From: Bacillus niameyensis
GTDB lineage: Bacteria; Bacillota; Bacilli; Bacillales; Bacillaceae_C
Assembly: GCF_001375535.1 (NCBI RefSeq)
Contig: NZ_LN831197.1
Span: 1,968,530-2,032,529, forward strand
Reading direction: 5' to 3'
Length of the DNA stretch: 64,000 nt
This document shows, piece by piece, positions 1-12,423 of the stretch. The notes below the pieces were generated by a model. The model did no database searches, was not told where the DNA came from, and saw nothing but the letters and a program-made list of their open reading frames with translations. The position numbers were made by a program, and so were the translations under genes. Each line of letters opens with the position of its first letter. Positions within the stretch are counted from its first letter, which is position 1.

Positions 1-117
1 GCCTGGCAACGTCCTGCTCTCACAAGGGGAAGCCCCTTACTACCATCGGCGCTGAAGAGCTTAACTGCCGTGTTCGAGATGGGAACGGGTGTGACCTCTT
101 CGCTATCGTCACCAGAC
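1..117 (-). rRNA. rrf: 5S ribosomal RNA
   Basis: The reverse complement has the Bacillus 5S ends and core, including the conserved CCGAACACGG loop region, and closes with a terminal stem. It is the last gene of a 16S-23S-5S operon read on the minus strand. The 3' end lies at the window edge, so a base or two may be missing. The 131-bp spacer to the 23S holds no tRNA. Confidence 0.95.
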
Positions 118-248
118 TACTTGCACAGGATGTGCTGACTTCTGCGTTGCTCACAGGACGTGAGCGATCTTAGCAGAAGATCCTTTTAATGAGGTTCATT
201 CCCTCAAAACCAGATAAAAGAGAAGTAGTAATTGAAAAACATTTGTTT

Positions 249-3200
<2,952 letters not shown>

Positions 3201-3404
3201 GTTCGTGCAATGATAAGCTTCGAATCTCTGCGTCAGCTTCATTCATTCGCATCCTCACGTATTATATACGCTCCGGCGCTCACTCATTTGCTTCCTTGAT
3301 CTTCTCGCTTCTCCTTGCTCGACCTTAATAAGGTCTTACTAGTTTTCTTACGGAATTCTCCGTAAGGTGAATGTTTCTCGGTTTATATCTTCTCATTTTA
3401 TCTG

Positions 3405-3418
3405 GTTTTCAAAGAACA
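3405..3418 (-). promoter_or_regulatory. boxA-like antitermination element in the 16S-23S spacer
   Basis: On the minus strand this reads TGTTCTTTGAAAAC, the Bacillus rRNA boxA form that recruits the Nus antitermination complex. A second copy lies in the leader ahead of the 16S gene. Confidence 0.65.
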
Positions 3419-3474
3419 AACTTTTGAGAGTTTGAACTCTCAAAACTGAACGAAACGAAACGTCTTTTTTACGA

Positions 3475-3625
3475 TGTCTAGCTCTGGCGCCTATCGACTA
3501 GCAAATATCTACGCTTCTTCCTACGATAAGTCAACATCGATTCGCCTAATGGCTCATCGTGTTTCCTTTATCTCGTCAGAATCTATGATATTTGTACGTC
3601 GATGGACAGGCGCCTCCGCTTTTCG
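3475..3625. repeat. Interspersed inverted-end repeat inside the 16S-23S spacer
   Basis: The segment starts with TCTAGCTCTGGCGCCTATCG and ends with a near-reverse-complement (GTCGATGGACAGGCGCC). It therefore has inverted ends around GGCGCC and an unrelated centre. Elements with GTCTAGCTCcaGCGCC-type ends are familiar intergenic repeats in Bacillus genomes; that part is from memory. Nothing codes here and there is no tRNA cloverleaf. Confidence 0.4.
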
Positions 3626-3631
3626 TTTATT

Positions 3632-5183
<1,552 letters not shown>

Positions 5184-5258
5184 AAAGTTTGTTTAGCTCA
5201 TATAAAGCTGGCGATGATCAAATGATCATCTATTTATTATTGACGTTCGTTTCGTTCA

Positions 5259-5272
5259 GTTTTCAAAGATCA
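5259..5272 (-). promoter_or_regulatory. boxA-like antitermination element in the rRNA leader
   Basis: On the minus strand this reads TGATCTTTGAAAAC, about 75 nt upstream of the 16S gene and downstream of P2. It matches the copy in the 16S-23S spacer. Confidence 0.65.
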
Positions 5273-5302
5273 AATTCTGCCGCGCTCATTGGCGACTTTA
5301 TT

Positions 5303-5331
5303 AATATATCATGTTTTAAAAACAGTGTCAA
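5303..5331 (-). promoter_or_regulatory. rRNA promoter P2 (sigma-A type)
   Basis: On the minus strand, TTGACA (5331-5326), a 17-nt spacer and TATATT (5308-5303) lie about 120 nt upstream of the 16S 5' end. A perfect -35 and the tandem arrangement with P1 are typical of Bacillus rrn operons. Confidence 0.8.
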
Positions 5332-5381
5332 CACTTAAATGTTATTTTAAAAATAATATTTCCTTCGTTGACGATGAATAT

Positions 5382-5410
5382 ATTCTATCATTATAGCTTG
5401 CATTCGTCAA
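5382..5410 (-). promoter_or_regulatory. rRNA promoter P1 (sigma-A type)
   Basis: On the minus strand, TTGACG (5410-5405), a 17-nt spacer and TAGAAT (5387-5382). It lies 79 bp upstream of P2, consistent with the tandem P1/P2 design of Bacillus rRNA operons. Confidence 0.7.
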
Positions 5411-5446
5411 TGCTCGACTATCTAAATTATATAGAAATTATTATTT

Positions 5447-5477
5447 TAAAAAAATAATAGCTCCCTCTAGAGCTATT
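5447..5477 (-). terminator. Intrinsic terminator upstream of the rRNA promoters
   Basis: On the minus strand AATAGCTC pairs with GAGCTATT across a 6-nt loop and is followed by a T run. It would stop transcription arriving from the HsdR remnant side before the rRNA promoters. Confidence 0.65.
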
Positions 5478-5715
5478 TCAATAGATGGAGCTATTCTAAA
5501 ATATAGTAAAGTTATATTAAACTTCCCCCCCAGAACAATACTAATACAGAATATGCTCAAGGATATTGATAGTTCACTTTTAATTAATACACAACAAAAA
5601 TATCAGCCATATAATTAATGAAGCGTATATGGGAAAAATATCAATCTCGTCTCTCTCTAAAAGAGGAAAATCAGAGTTTTATTTTCTTCCCTTTAAAATA
5701 TTTATTTCATAAATA

Positions 5716-5982
5716 TTACTTCTTTCTTAGCGGCAATATTTCTTTTTCCATTAATGCGTCTAAATCCTGACGAAAGGTTTTCCAATACTGCAATTTACTT
5801 ACTGGATTAGCGTTGGTTTCTTTATATTTACTATAATCACTGGTGTTTTTCAGCTCAGATTCACCATTTTGACGTTTATGATTAGGTTTATAATTGGAAA
5901 CGACAAATTCTAGATTATCTTCATTCACACACCATTTTACAGCTAAATCTTCAACCAGTTCATATCTTGTTGATTGAATCAT
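5716..5982 (-). pseudogene. Remnant of a type I restriction enzyme R subunit (HsdR C-terminus)
   Basis: The last 88 or so residues (FVVSNY, GESELKNTSDYSKYK, then a terminal EILPLRKK) look like the extreme C-terminal tail of type I restriction HsdR subunits, which are normally about 1000 residues. No helicase or nuclease motifs are present, and no hsdM or hsdS lies nearby. The reading frame stays open upstream to 6159, but that part is translated from an interspersed repeat (5998-6090) and does not resemble HsdR. No ribosome binding site precedes the candidate ATG at 5982. I infer a decayed restriction locus; the family call is from memory. Confidence 0.55.
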
Positions 5983-5997
5983 ATTTTTTATAATACC

Positions 5998-6090
5998 GAA
6001 ACATGTTGGGGGATTGGCGTGACAGGTGAGATCCCGCAGAAGTGTAGCGACGAGGAAGCTCACCGCCCCCCGCCTGCAACGGAAATCAGG
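5998..6090 (+). repeat. Truncated copy of a Bacillus interspersed repeat
   Basis: The block carries GGTGAGATCCCGCAG, GAGGAAGCTCACCG, CCCCCGC and CTGCAACGGAAATCAG. The reverse complement of the larger element at 55512-55691 carries the matching blocks GGTGAGACCCC, GAGGCTCACC, CCCCCGCGGAAAGC and TATTTCC. This copy looks shortened and sits exactly at the 5' break of the HsdR remnant. Confidence 0.6.
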
Positions 6091-6236
6091 TATATAAGCT
6101 CTAACGTTGTGTTTACATGCTTTAATACAAATTATATTGAACGGATCGTTTTTTTCCAAAAGGCAATTATGAAATTGATTCGCTTATCAAACTTTTGAAT
6201 TATTGATTGACGAACCATTTCATCCCTCATTCCGCC

Positions 6237-6262
6237 ATCCAGGTCATCTTTAATACCTGGAT
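6237..6262 (-). terminator. Hairpin downstream of the hydrolase gene
   Basis: ATCCAGGT pairs with ACCTGGAT across a 10-nt loop just after the stop of the hydrolase gene. No clear T run follows on the minus strand, so it may be an mRNA-end stabiliser and not a true intrinsic terminator. Confidence 0.35.
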
Positions 6263-6281
6263 GATCCATCATATTTCTTTC

Positions 6282-7241
6282 TTAAGATGTACCTTCTCCA
6301 TGTGTATTAATTAATTCAATTAAATTACTGATCGCTTCGGCTACCTCATCTGAACAGTCAGTATGGATTGTAGTATGTCCAGCACTTTTAAGGATACGAT
6401 GTTCTCCTCGCGGAACGGAATTTGCTAATTTCCTGTAAACGGCATTTTTAATATTGTTGAATGGATCGAGTGTATCGCGAAGAAATGATTTACTCGTGAT
6501 TGGAGTCATGAATGGGTCGATTCCCATCGCTGTATACACGATCAAGGGAATATCTGGCAGGTTTCCTCCTTTACGTATCTCTTCATAGAGTTTGCTGTTT
6601 AAGTTTTTTCTCTCCGCAACCGTTTTCAATAATGTCTTGAGATGATATTCAATTAGTGATTCACGGATTTCGTCTGGCCAAGTTGCAAACATTTGATTAT
6701 ACAAAACACGGAAGGATTTTTTGTAGGTTAAGAGTGACCGAATGATAGTAATAGTCTGCTGAAGGAGGTAACGTTTTTTAAATTTTGGTGTATTGGTGAG
6801 AAAGTCCTCGTGAGGCGGTTCTAACAAAATCATCCCAGCAACCTCTTCTGGAAATCGTTGTGCATACCGATGTGCATAAATTCCACCTAATGAGTGACCG
6901 ACGAATAGATAGGGAGCCGGAACACCAGCAGTATGCAATACATTCCGCAATTCATTAGTGACCTCAAGGGCACTACGAGGAAGTTTAACATGATCGCTCC
7001 AACCTGTTCCCAATCGATCATAAATCACTGACGTTGCACACTTGCTAATTTTAAGATGTAGATTCAGGTAATCAAGTCCAACCATCCCTGCAGCTGGTAA
7101 AAATACTACTGCTGGACTTCCTGATCCTGAACGATCAAGCAACAAACGACTTCCCTCAACGTTGTAGAAACTTCCAATCGGCGACTCACTTTCTAAAGAA
7201 TCAGACATATTAATTTGCAGTTTCTTTTTATGAATTACCAT
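6282..7241 (-). CDS. Alpha/beta-fold hydrolase
   Basis: A 319-residue hydrolase of the alpha/beta fold. The oxyanion-side region VVFLPAAGMVG is followed by YDRLGTGWSD, then the nucleophile elbow GHSLGG (serine near residue 115), and a C-terminal SAGHTTIH with the probable catalytic histidine. An aspartate in the GIDPF region could complete the triad. There is no signal peptide, so it is probably cytoplasmic. The start at 7241 follows GGAGG by 7 nt. An in-frame upstream extension would run into the regulator and has no ribosome binding site. The TetR gene lies 58 bp upstream on the same strand, so the pair is probably co-transcribed and self-regulated. The substrate cannot be told from sequence. 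Confidence 0.85.
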   Translation of the reverse strand: MVIHKKKLQINMSDSLESESPIGSFYNVEGSRLLLDRSGSGSPAVVFLPAAGMVGLDYLNLHLKISKCATSVIYDRLGTGWSDHVKLPRSALEVTNELRNVLHTAGVPAPYLFVGHSLGGIYAHRYAQRFPEEVAGMILLEPPHEDFLTNTPKFKKRYLLQQTITIIRSLLTYKKSFRVLYNQMFATWPDEIRESLIEYHLKTLLKTVAERKNLNSKLYEEIRKGGNLPDIPLIVYTAMGIDPFMTPITSKSFLRDTLDPFNNIKNAVYRKLANSVPRGEHRILKSAGHTTIHTDCSDEVAEAISNLIELINTHGEGTS

Positions 7242-7299
7242 TTGAGACCTCCTATAGTTATTTTTTTCATATGTTTGTAGATTAAAAGAGCAGTTACAT

Positions 7300-7923
7300 T
7301 TATTTATAAAATATTTCCTCGAGTTCAGTAAGATAACCATCTAGATCTGCAAGAATTTTGTCATAATCTAAATCAGTAATTTCTGAGTTACGAATATTTT
7401 CCAGTATCTGATTTGTAAAACCAACATTCGCCCAAAAAATAAGCTGTTTGCATCTTTCAAGATTTAATCCTTCTCTGAATTTTGTTTCATCAACAATTTC
7501 AAACATTTCCTCATGGCATCGTGATAGCTTTTCACTCACTCTTTCTTCTAGCTTTTTATTGATGCCATCGGAATTCGTACTGTCAGTAATCTTAATAAAA
7601 TCAAATATCCAAGGATGCTGTTGTAATAATTCAATCTGGAGTATATATGATTTCCGAAGTCTTTCAAAAATATCTTTTTCATTAAAATTCATCGCATCAA
7701 GATATTCTTTATTGATCTTGTCAGTACAGTAATCATATAGGAATAGAAAAAGATCCATTTTACTATTTATATAGTGGAACATTAGTCCCTTTGAGATCCC
7801 AGCTTCTTTTGCAATAACATTTGTCGAGGCACCATCAAATCCTTTCATGGAAAATTCCTTAAGCGCAGCATTTAAAATAACATCTCTTCTTTTGGGGTCC
7901 ATCTTCATTATCTTTAATTGCAT
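7300..7923 (-). CDS. TetR/AcrR family transcriptional regulator
   Basis: About 207 residues. The N-terminus (residues ~8-55) is a TetR helix-turn-helix: ILNAALKEFSMKGFDGAST, then IAKEAGISKGLMFHYI. The rest is a helical ligand-binding and dimer domain with no recognisable specificity. I chose ATG 7923, which has AGGTGG 5 nt upstream; the in-frame GTG at 7932 lies inside that ribosome binding site. Two palindromes upstream (7950-7968 and 7983-8001) overlap its promoter, so autorepression is likely. It shares a probable operon with the downstream hydrolase. The ligand is unknown. Confidence 0.88.
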   Translation of the reverse strand: MQLKIMKMDPKRRDVILNAALKEFSMKGFDGASTNVIAKEAGISKGLMFHYINSKMDLFLFLYDYCTDKINKEYLDAMNFNEKDIFERLRKSYILQIELLQQHPWIFDFIKITDSTNSDGINKKLEERVSEKLSRCHEEMFEIVDETKFREGLNLERCKQLIFWANVGFTNQILENIRNSEITDLDYDKILADLDGYLTELEEIFYK

Positions 7924-7939
7924 GATAACCACCTTTACA

Positions 7940-7967
7940 TATATATTAAATTTACCTTTTAGGTCAA
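7940..7967 (-). promoter_or_regulatory. Promoter of the tetR-hydrolase operon
   Basis: On the minus strand TTGACC (7967-7962), a 16-nt spacer and TATATA (7945-7940). The -35 box lies inside the first palindromic operator, the usual geometry for autorepression. Confidence 0.55.
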
Positions 7968-7968
7968 T
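7950..7968. promoter_or_regulatory. Operator 1, probable TetR binding site
   Basis: ATTTACCT-TTT-AGGTCAAT is an imperfect 19-bp palindrome overlapping the promoter of the adjacent TetR gene. It is the weaker of two matching sites with centres 33 bp apart. Confidence 0.7.
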
Positions 7969-7982
7969 TCCAGTCTAACATT

Positions 7983-8001
7983 ATTTACCTAAAAGGTAAA
8001 T
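7983..8001. promoter_or_regulatory. Operator 2, probable TetR binding site
   Basis: ATTTACCT-AAA-AGGTAAAT is a perfect 8+3+8 palindrome upstream of the TetR promoter. It shares the ACCT/AGGT half-sites of operator 1. Confidence 0.75.
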
Positions 8002-8288
8002 GGACTTTCGAGTTGTTTTACTGATATAAACTAACCGTTGCTTAGATCTTCTACCAAGATTTATTGTCCTATGCTACATAAATCATTGCTGAATCGTTAC
8101 ACTTCACTTTCGTAAAACGTGATAATGAGCCACTTTTCCCCCTCAAACTCTTTATTCGTCACATATGATTTTCTAGTTTATTCGAAAAACCCTCCTCATC
8201 TAGGTAATAAAAGACTACTTTAGCTCTCTCCCTTCAATTTGTTAATTAAGATTAAAATCATCTAGTAATTCTGTAATTTTTAGACATA
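8002..8288. other. Intergenic stretch with no recognised feature
   Basis: Between the TetR operators and the guaA terminator I see no open frame with a ribosome binding site, no RNA fold and no repeat. The two flanking genes are both on the minus strand. Confidence 0.6.
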
Positions 8289-8334
8289 AAAAAAGACCCT
8301 CCTTTATTCACAGATAATGAATAAAAGAGAGTCT
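8289..8334 (-). terminator. guaA terminator
   Basis: An imperfect hairpin pairs AGACCCTCCTTTATTCA with TGAATAAAAGAGAGTCT across a 7-nt loop. On the minus strand a T run follows. It lies 110 bp past the guaA stop. Confidence 0.75.
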
Positions 8335-8443
8335 CATTTTAAATTACAATTGTTGCAGGTGAATAGCTCCTACTCACACACAAAAAGTTAAAACCATTGA
8401 AACAGTGCGTTTTGGCACTTATAATCATTCGAAAATTGGAATC

Positions 8444-9997
8444 CTATTCCCACTCAATCGTAGCAGGCGGCTTGCTTGTAATATCGTACACCACTCGATT
8501 GACATGATCCACTTCATTTACAATTCGCGTTGATATTTTTTCTAGCACTTCCCACGGAATCCTCGCCCAGTCAGAAGTCATTCCATCAATAGATGTTACG
8601 GCACGAATACCCACTGTATGATCGTAAGTTCGAGCATCTCCCATTACACCAACACTTCGGATACCAGGAAGAACTGTAAAGTATTGCCAAATATCTCTAT
8701 CTAATCCAGCATTTTTAATTTCTTCTCTTAAAATAAAATCTGATTCACGAACGATTTCCAAGCTTTCTTCCGTTACTTCACCAAGAACTCGGATACCTAA
8801 ACCAGGACCAGGGAATGGCTGACGCCAAACGATTTCATCAGGAATTCCTAGTTCCGTACCAAGTTTTCGGACTTCATCTTTAAATAATGTATTAAGTGGT
8901 TCGATTAATGTAAATTGCATATCTTCAGGTAAGCCACCAACGTTATGGTGAGATTTAATCGTTTGAGCTGTAGCTGTTCCACTTTCAATAATATCGGTAT
9001 AAAGTGTCCCTTGAGCTAGAAAGTCGATTCCTTCCAACTTTGTCGCTTCATCATCAAATACATAAATGAACTCATTTCCAATAATTTTACGTTTCTTCTC
9101 AGGATCTGAAACTCCTTTTAACTTACTTAAGAAGCGATCTTTAGCATCTACTTTGATCACGTTCATGTGGAAGCCTTCACTAAAGGTCTTCATGACGCTG
9201 TCAGCTTCGCCTTTACGTAAAAGTCCATGATCAACGAAAATACAAGTTAATTGATCACCAATCGCTTTATGAATAAGAACAGCGACAACAGAGGAATCCA
9301 CTCCGCCACTTAAGGCACATAAAACCTTCTTGTCCCCAACTTCTTGGCGAATTTTCTCCATCTCAATTTCGATGAAGTTTTCCATTGTCCATTCATCTTT
9401 ACATCCACAAACTCCGAATACAAAGTTTTTTAATATATCATTCCCATGGACTGTATGAAGAACTTCTGGGTGAAATTGAACTCCGTAGAATTGTTTTTCA
9501 GCATGACTAATTGCTGCTATCGGACAGGATGGATTCGTTGCATCAACAGTAAATCCTTCTGGAGCTACTTTTACTAGATCCCCGTGGCTCATCCAAACGA
9601 GCTGTTCGTTAGGTAATCCTTGAAAAAGAGCCGAGTCTCCTTTAATCTCCAATGTTGCTTTTCCATACTCTCTTCCTTTTGCCCGTTCAACAACCCCACC
9701 AAAATGAGCTGTCATTAATTGCATACCATAGCAAATTCCCAGCACAGGAATTCCTAAATCAAATATACGATCATCACACCGAAAAGCATTCTCTCCATAA
9801 ACACTATTTGGCCCGCCTGATAAAATAATTCCGCTTGGATTTAGAGCTTTTATTTCCTCAGCTGTAAGTGTATGAGGATGAAGTTCACTATAAACACCAA
9901 ATTCCCGGATTCTTCTTGTGATGAGTTGATTATATTGACTACCAAAGTCAAGGACAACAATCATTTCTTGGTTATGTAATTCTAGTCTATTTGACAT
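8444..9997 (-). CDS. guaA: GMP synthase (glutamine-hydrolysing)
   Basis: Makes GMP from XMP, glutamine and ATP in the last step of guanine nucleotide synthesis. Its 517 residues match the family length. The N-terminal class I glutamine amidotransferase has [10 protein letters not shown], the nucleophile cysteine in GICYGMQLM and the histidine in QFHPEV. The ATP pyrophosphatase domain follows with the P-loop SGGVDSSV. The C-terminal dimerisation domain ends in KPPATIEWE, the standard end. The start at 9997 has GGAGG 7 nt upstream. It follows the yeaC-yeaD-yebA operon on the same strand, as in B. subtilis, with a terminator between. I saw no purine riboswitch in the 215-bp leader. Confidence 0.98.
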   Translation of the reverse strand: MSNRLELHNQEMIVVLDFGSQYNQLITRRIREFGVYSELHPHTLTAEEIKALNPSGIILSGGPNSVYGENAFRCDDRIFDLGIPVLGICYGMQLMTAHFGGVVERAKGREYGKATLEIKGDSALFQGLPNEQLVWMSHGDLVKVAPEGFTVDATNPSCPIAAISHAEKQFYGVQFHPEVLHTVHGNDILKNFVFGVCGCKDEWTMENFIEIEMEKIRQEVGDKKVLCALSGGVDSSVVAVLIHKAIGDQLTCIFVDHGLLRKGEADSVMKTFSEGFHMNVIKVDAKDRFLSKLKGVSDPEKKRKIIGNEFIYVFDDEATKLEGIDFLAQGTLYTDIIESGTATAQTIKSHHNVGGLPEDMQFTLIEPLNTLFKDEVRKLGTELGIPDEIVWRQPFPGPGLGIRVLGEVTEESLEIVRESDFILREEIKNAGLDRDIWQYFTVLPGIRSVGVMGDARTYDHTVGIRAVTSIDGMTSDWARIPWEVLEKISTRIVNEVDHVNRVVYDITSKPPATIEWE

Positions 9998-10082
9998 GTC
10001 TAATCCTCCGTCAGTTTAATCTAATATGCACCGAAATTGCTCACAGTTCCCTAATAATAAGTACTATTAGCTTTTTTGCTTC

Positions 10083-10111
10083 AAAAAACTCCCCCGAAAA
10101 ATCGAAGGAGT
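10083..10111 (-). terminator. Intrinsic terminator between yebA and guaA
   Basis: On the minus strand ACTCCTTCGA and TCGGGGGAGT form a 10-bp stem (with G-U pairs) around TTTT, followed by a T run. It ends the upstream operon, although it could also act as a leader attenuator for guaA. Confidence 0.75.
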
Positions 10112-10212
10112 CATCTACTTAATGATAACAAACTGTAAATAACAAGTGCTTATCAGCTTAAACAAATGATCAACCTTAATTTTCTACATTTTATCCTTGT
10201 TTTTAAACATGG

Positions 10213-12423
10213 TCAACCTGTAGATTTTTTTACTAAATTTTCCCATAACTTTCTCGTGTAACTCCAATCAGATTCTGATAGATCACCCCGATAAATTGCC
10301 CGCTCATAGCGTTCCGTTAAAATACTCATCTCTTGTGTATTAAAATGGTTATCCACATGAAAAGCATAATCCCTCAACGTTTGGCCCTTTCCCCGTTTCA
10401 AGTCAATACGCTCTAATTGTCTTGATAATTTATCATACGCTATGATTAATGTCTCTTTATTATTTTTCTTTTTAAACTTCCAAATTAAATAATAAGGAAT
10501 CCATTTAGCTCGTTTCCAATAAACTAGGCTAGTTATCATGATTATTCCGCCTAAAATGATCAGCAAATAAATCCAGTAATTAAAAGAGAGAGTATTGTTT
10601 TTTGGAGCCGTAGTAGAAGTAGCTTCTTCTTTTTCTTTCGTTTCTTCTTTATCCACCACTTCATTTTTCTCTTCTTTTTCTAATGCTTCAGGCTCATTAT
10701 TATTTTCGTTCGAAGTAACCGGTGCATCGGAACGATCCTCATCATAAAGATAGTGAACAGTGTTACTAAAGCCGATCGTAGGTTCAAATGGCACCCATCC
10801 TTCTGTTGGAAAAAACACTTCCACCCATGAGTGGGCATCATTATTCGTAATTTCATAAAGGCTATGTTGAGCATCTACAACACCGACATAATTACCTGGA
10901 GCATAGCCTTTTGCCCATCTTGCGGGTATTCCTATTGAACGTAACAGCGTGACCATCGAGGTCGAAAAATTATCACAGTAGCCACGCTTCGTCTCAAATA
11001 AAAATTGTTCGACATAATCTTGATTCTTTTCTGGCACTGCTACATCTGTATCATCATAAGTAAATTCGCCGTTTTTGAAATACTTCTCAATCGCCTTTGC
11101 TTGATCAAACCAATTATCATCAACTTCTGCAGTGATTTCCTCAGCCAACATCTTCACTCTTGATGGAAAGTTTTCAGGAAGTTGAGTATATTGTTCCACC
11201 ATATTCATACCATCAAATTGTGAAGTGTTCGGAAGTCTATTTGTATTACGTAATTCATTTAAACTAAATGCTGTTTTATTAAATTGAACCTCATACTCTT
11301 CCAACTCATTTGGAGTTCCGTCTGATTGATAAGATAGTAGTTTAGTCAAAGTTGGATCATATCGGAAAAATCCGTTTTCATTTCCATTCACCGAAAGAAA
11401 TCCATACGGAATGACAATATGAGGATATTGTAGTTTCATTGATAATAAAGCAGATTTTATCGGCTCATCATTATCGGATTGAATATCAAGTGGAATTATA
11501 TCTCCTGATCGAATCTCTCCCTGTGGATCTTCTTTAGTTGAAGTTGTCCATCCTTTTCCAGTATAAACATCCTTCGTTTCCACTCGCCAATACTGCCTTC
11601 CATAGGTTATTGCTTCAAACACGACGGTGTCATCACTTAAAAATGGACCACCAAGCTTAGTATCATCTTGTCCGTAACCTATTTTTGAGACTTTTCCATC
11701 TCTTGGTAAGACATTTTCTGCTTTCGACTGAATAAATGGGACAGGATCTGGCCATATTGGACCAGCTTTTGGAGACATATAACCAACTAATACACTAACT
11801 ATGATCATCGTCGTAAGCGGGATCATCCATTTAAAAAACAGCCGCTTCCGATTTTCTATATCTTCCTTATTTAACAATCGTTGAAAAAATAAGATACCGA
11901 GTAAGATGAAACCAATTGCCACAATTCTCATTATGGCCGTTTCTCCATTATAACTAGTGAATGTATCTAACACGCCAACATATATGATCGTCATTATATA
12001 AAAAATGAAAACCCTCTTATTAATGACAAGCCAATACTGTAGCAAATAAGTCATAATCCAAAGCAATATAAAGAAGAGCAAAGAACGAAATAAATCTGTA
12101 AGCCCATAGATTTGTCCCTTTAGTAACAAAAGGATATTTCCATAAGTATCCTTTATTAGAATCTTTCCCCATAAAAATACAGAACTCTCTTTAGCTCCAA
12201 AAATAGCGAAAAGAAAATAGTACAGCGCTGCACATTTTAGAATGAATCCAACCGAACTGTGTATTTTTAAAAGGTTTAGCAACAGGATGAACGCGATAAA
12301 GAAGACAAAATAGTGAATTTTCCCTATATCCGTAATCTGGTCTAGCGGGCGAAGCCATTCCCATAAAAGTAAGAAACCTAAGCTATAGACGATAAAAGTT
12401 GATATGCTTCCCCTCTTTATCAT
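10213..12423 (-). CDS. yebA: Membrane-anchored transglutaminase-like protein (YebA/TgpA family)
   Basis: A 736-residue protein. A block of hydrophobic segments (residues ~1-220) leads into an extracellular region with a transglutaminase core at ~480-575. The catalytic cysteine is in RGYCDNFS, the histidine in NDAHSWVEVFF and the aspartate-equivalent near EPTIGF. A low-complexity Glu/Lys linker, one more membrane helix (~640-660) and a cytoplasmic DUF4129-type tail complete it. The stop of the upstream DUF58 gene overlaps its ATG in ATGA, so the two are translationally coupled. The MoxR-DUF58-transglutaminase trio is a conserved module whose biochemical role is not established; an envelope or chaperone-linked role is inferred. 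Confidence 0.9.
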   Translation of the reverse strand: MIKRGSISTFIVYSLGFLLLWEWLRPLDQITDIGKIHYFVFFIAFILLLNLLKIHSSVGFILKCAALYYFLFAIFGAKESSVFLWGKILIKDTYGNILLLLKGQIYGLTDLFRSLLFFILLWIMTYLLQYWLVINKRVFIFYIMTIIYVGVLDTFTSYNGETAIMRIVAIGFILLGILFFQRLLNKEDIENRKRLFFKWMIPLTTMIIVSVLVGYMSPKAGPIWPDPVPFIQSKAENVLPRDGKVSKIGYGQDDTKLGGPFLSDDTVVFEAITYGRQYWRVETKDVYTGKGWTTSTKEDPQGEIRSGDIIPLDIQSDNDEPIKSALLSMKLQYPHIVIPYGFLSVNGNENGFFRYDPTLTKLLSYQSDGTPNELEEYEVQFNKTAFSLNELRNTNRLPNTSQFDGMNMVEQYTQLPENFPSRVKMLAEEITAEVDDNWFDQAKAIEKYFKNGEFTYDDTDVAVPEKNQDYVEQFLFETKRGYCDNFSTSMVTLLRSIGIPARWAKGYAPGNYVGVVDAQHSLYEITNNDAHSWVEVFFPTEGWVPFEPTIGFSNTVHYLYDEDRSDAPVTSNENNNEPEALEKEEKNEVVDKEETKEKEEATSTTAPKNNTLSFNYWIYLLIILGGIIMITSLVYWKRAKWIPYYLIWKFKKKNNKETLIIAYDKLSRQLERIDLKRGKGQTLRDYAFHVDNHFNTQEMSILTERYERAIYRGDLSESDWSYTRKLWENLVKKSTG

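Noticed and set aside
6132-6272. 46-codon minus-strand frame starting MMDHPGIKDDLDGG between the HsdR remnant and the hydrolase
   Set aside because: The open stretch is tidy but has only a weak AAGAAAG ahead of the ATG, contains the hydrolase 3' hairpin and resembles no family I know; not strong enough to call.
9998-10212. Purine riboswitch in the guaA leader
   Set aside because: No purine-aptamer core loops were found; only the intrinsic terminator of the upstream operon is clear.
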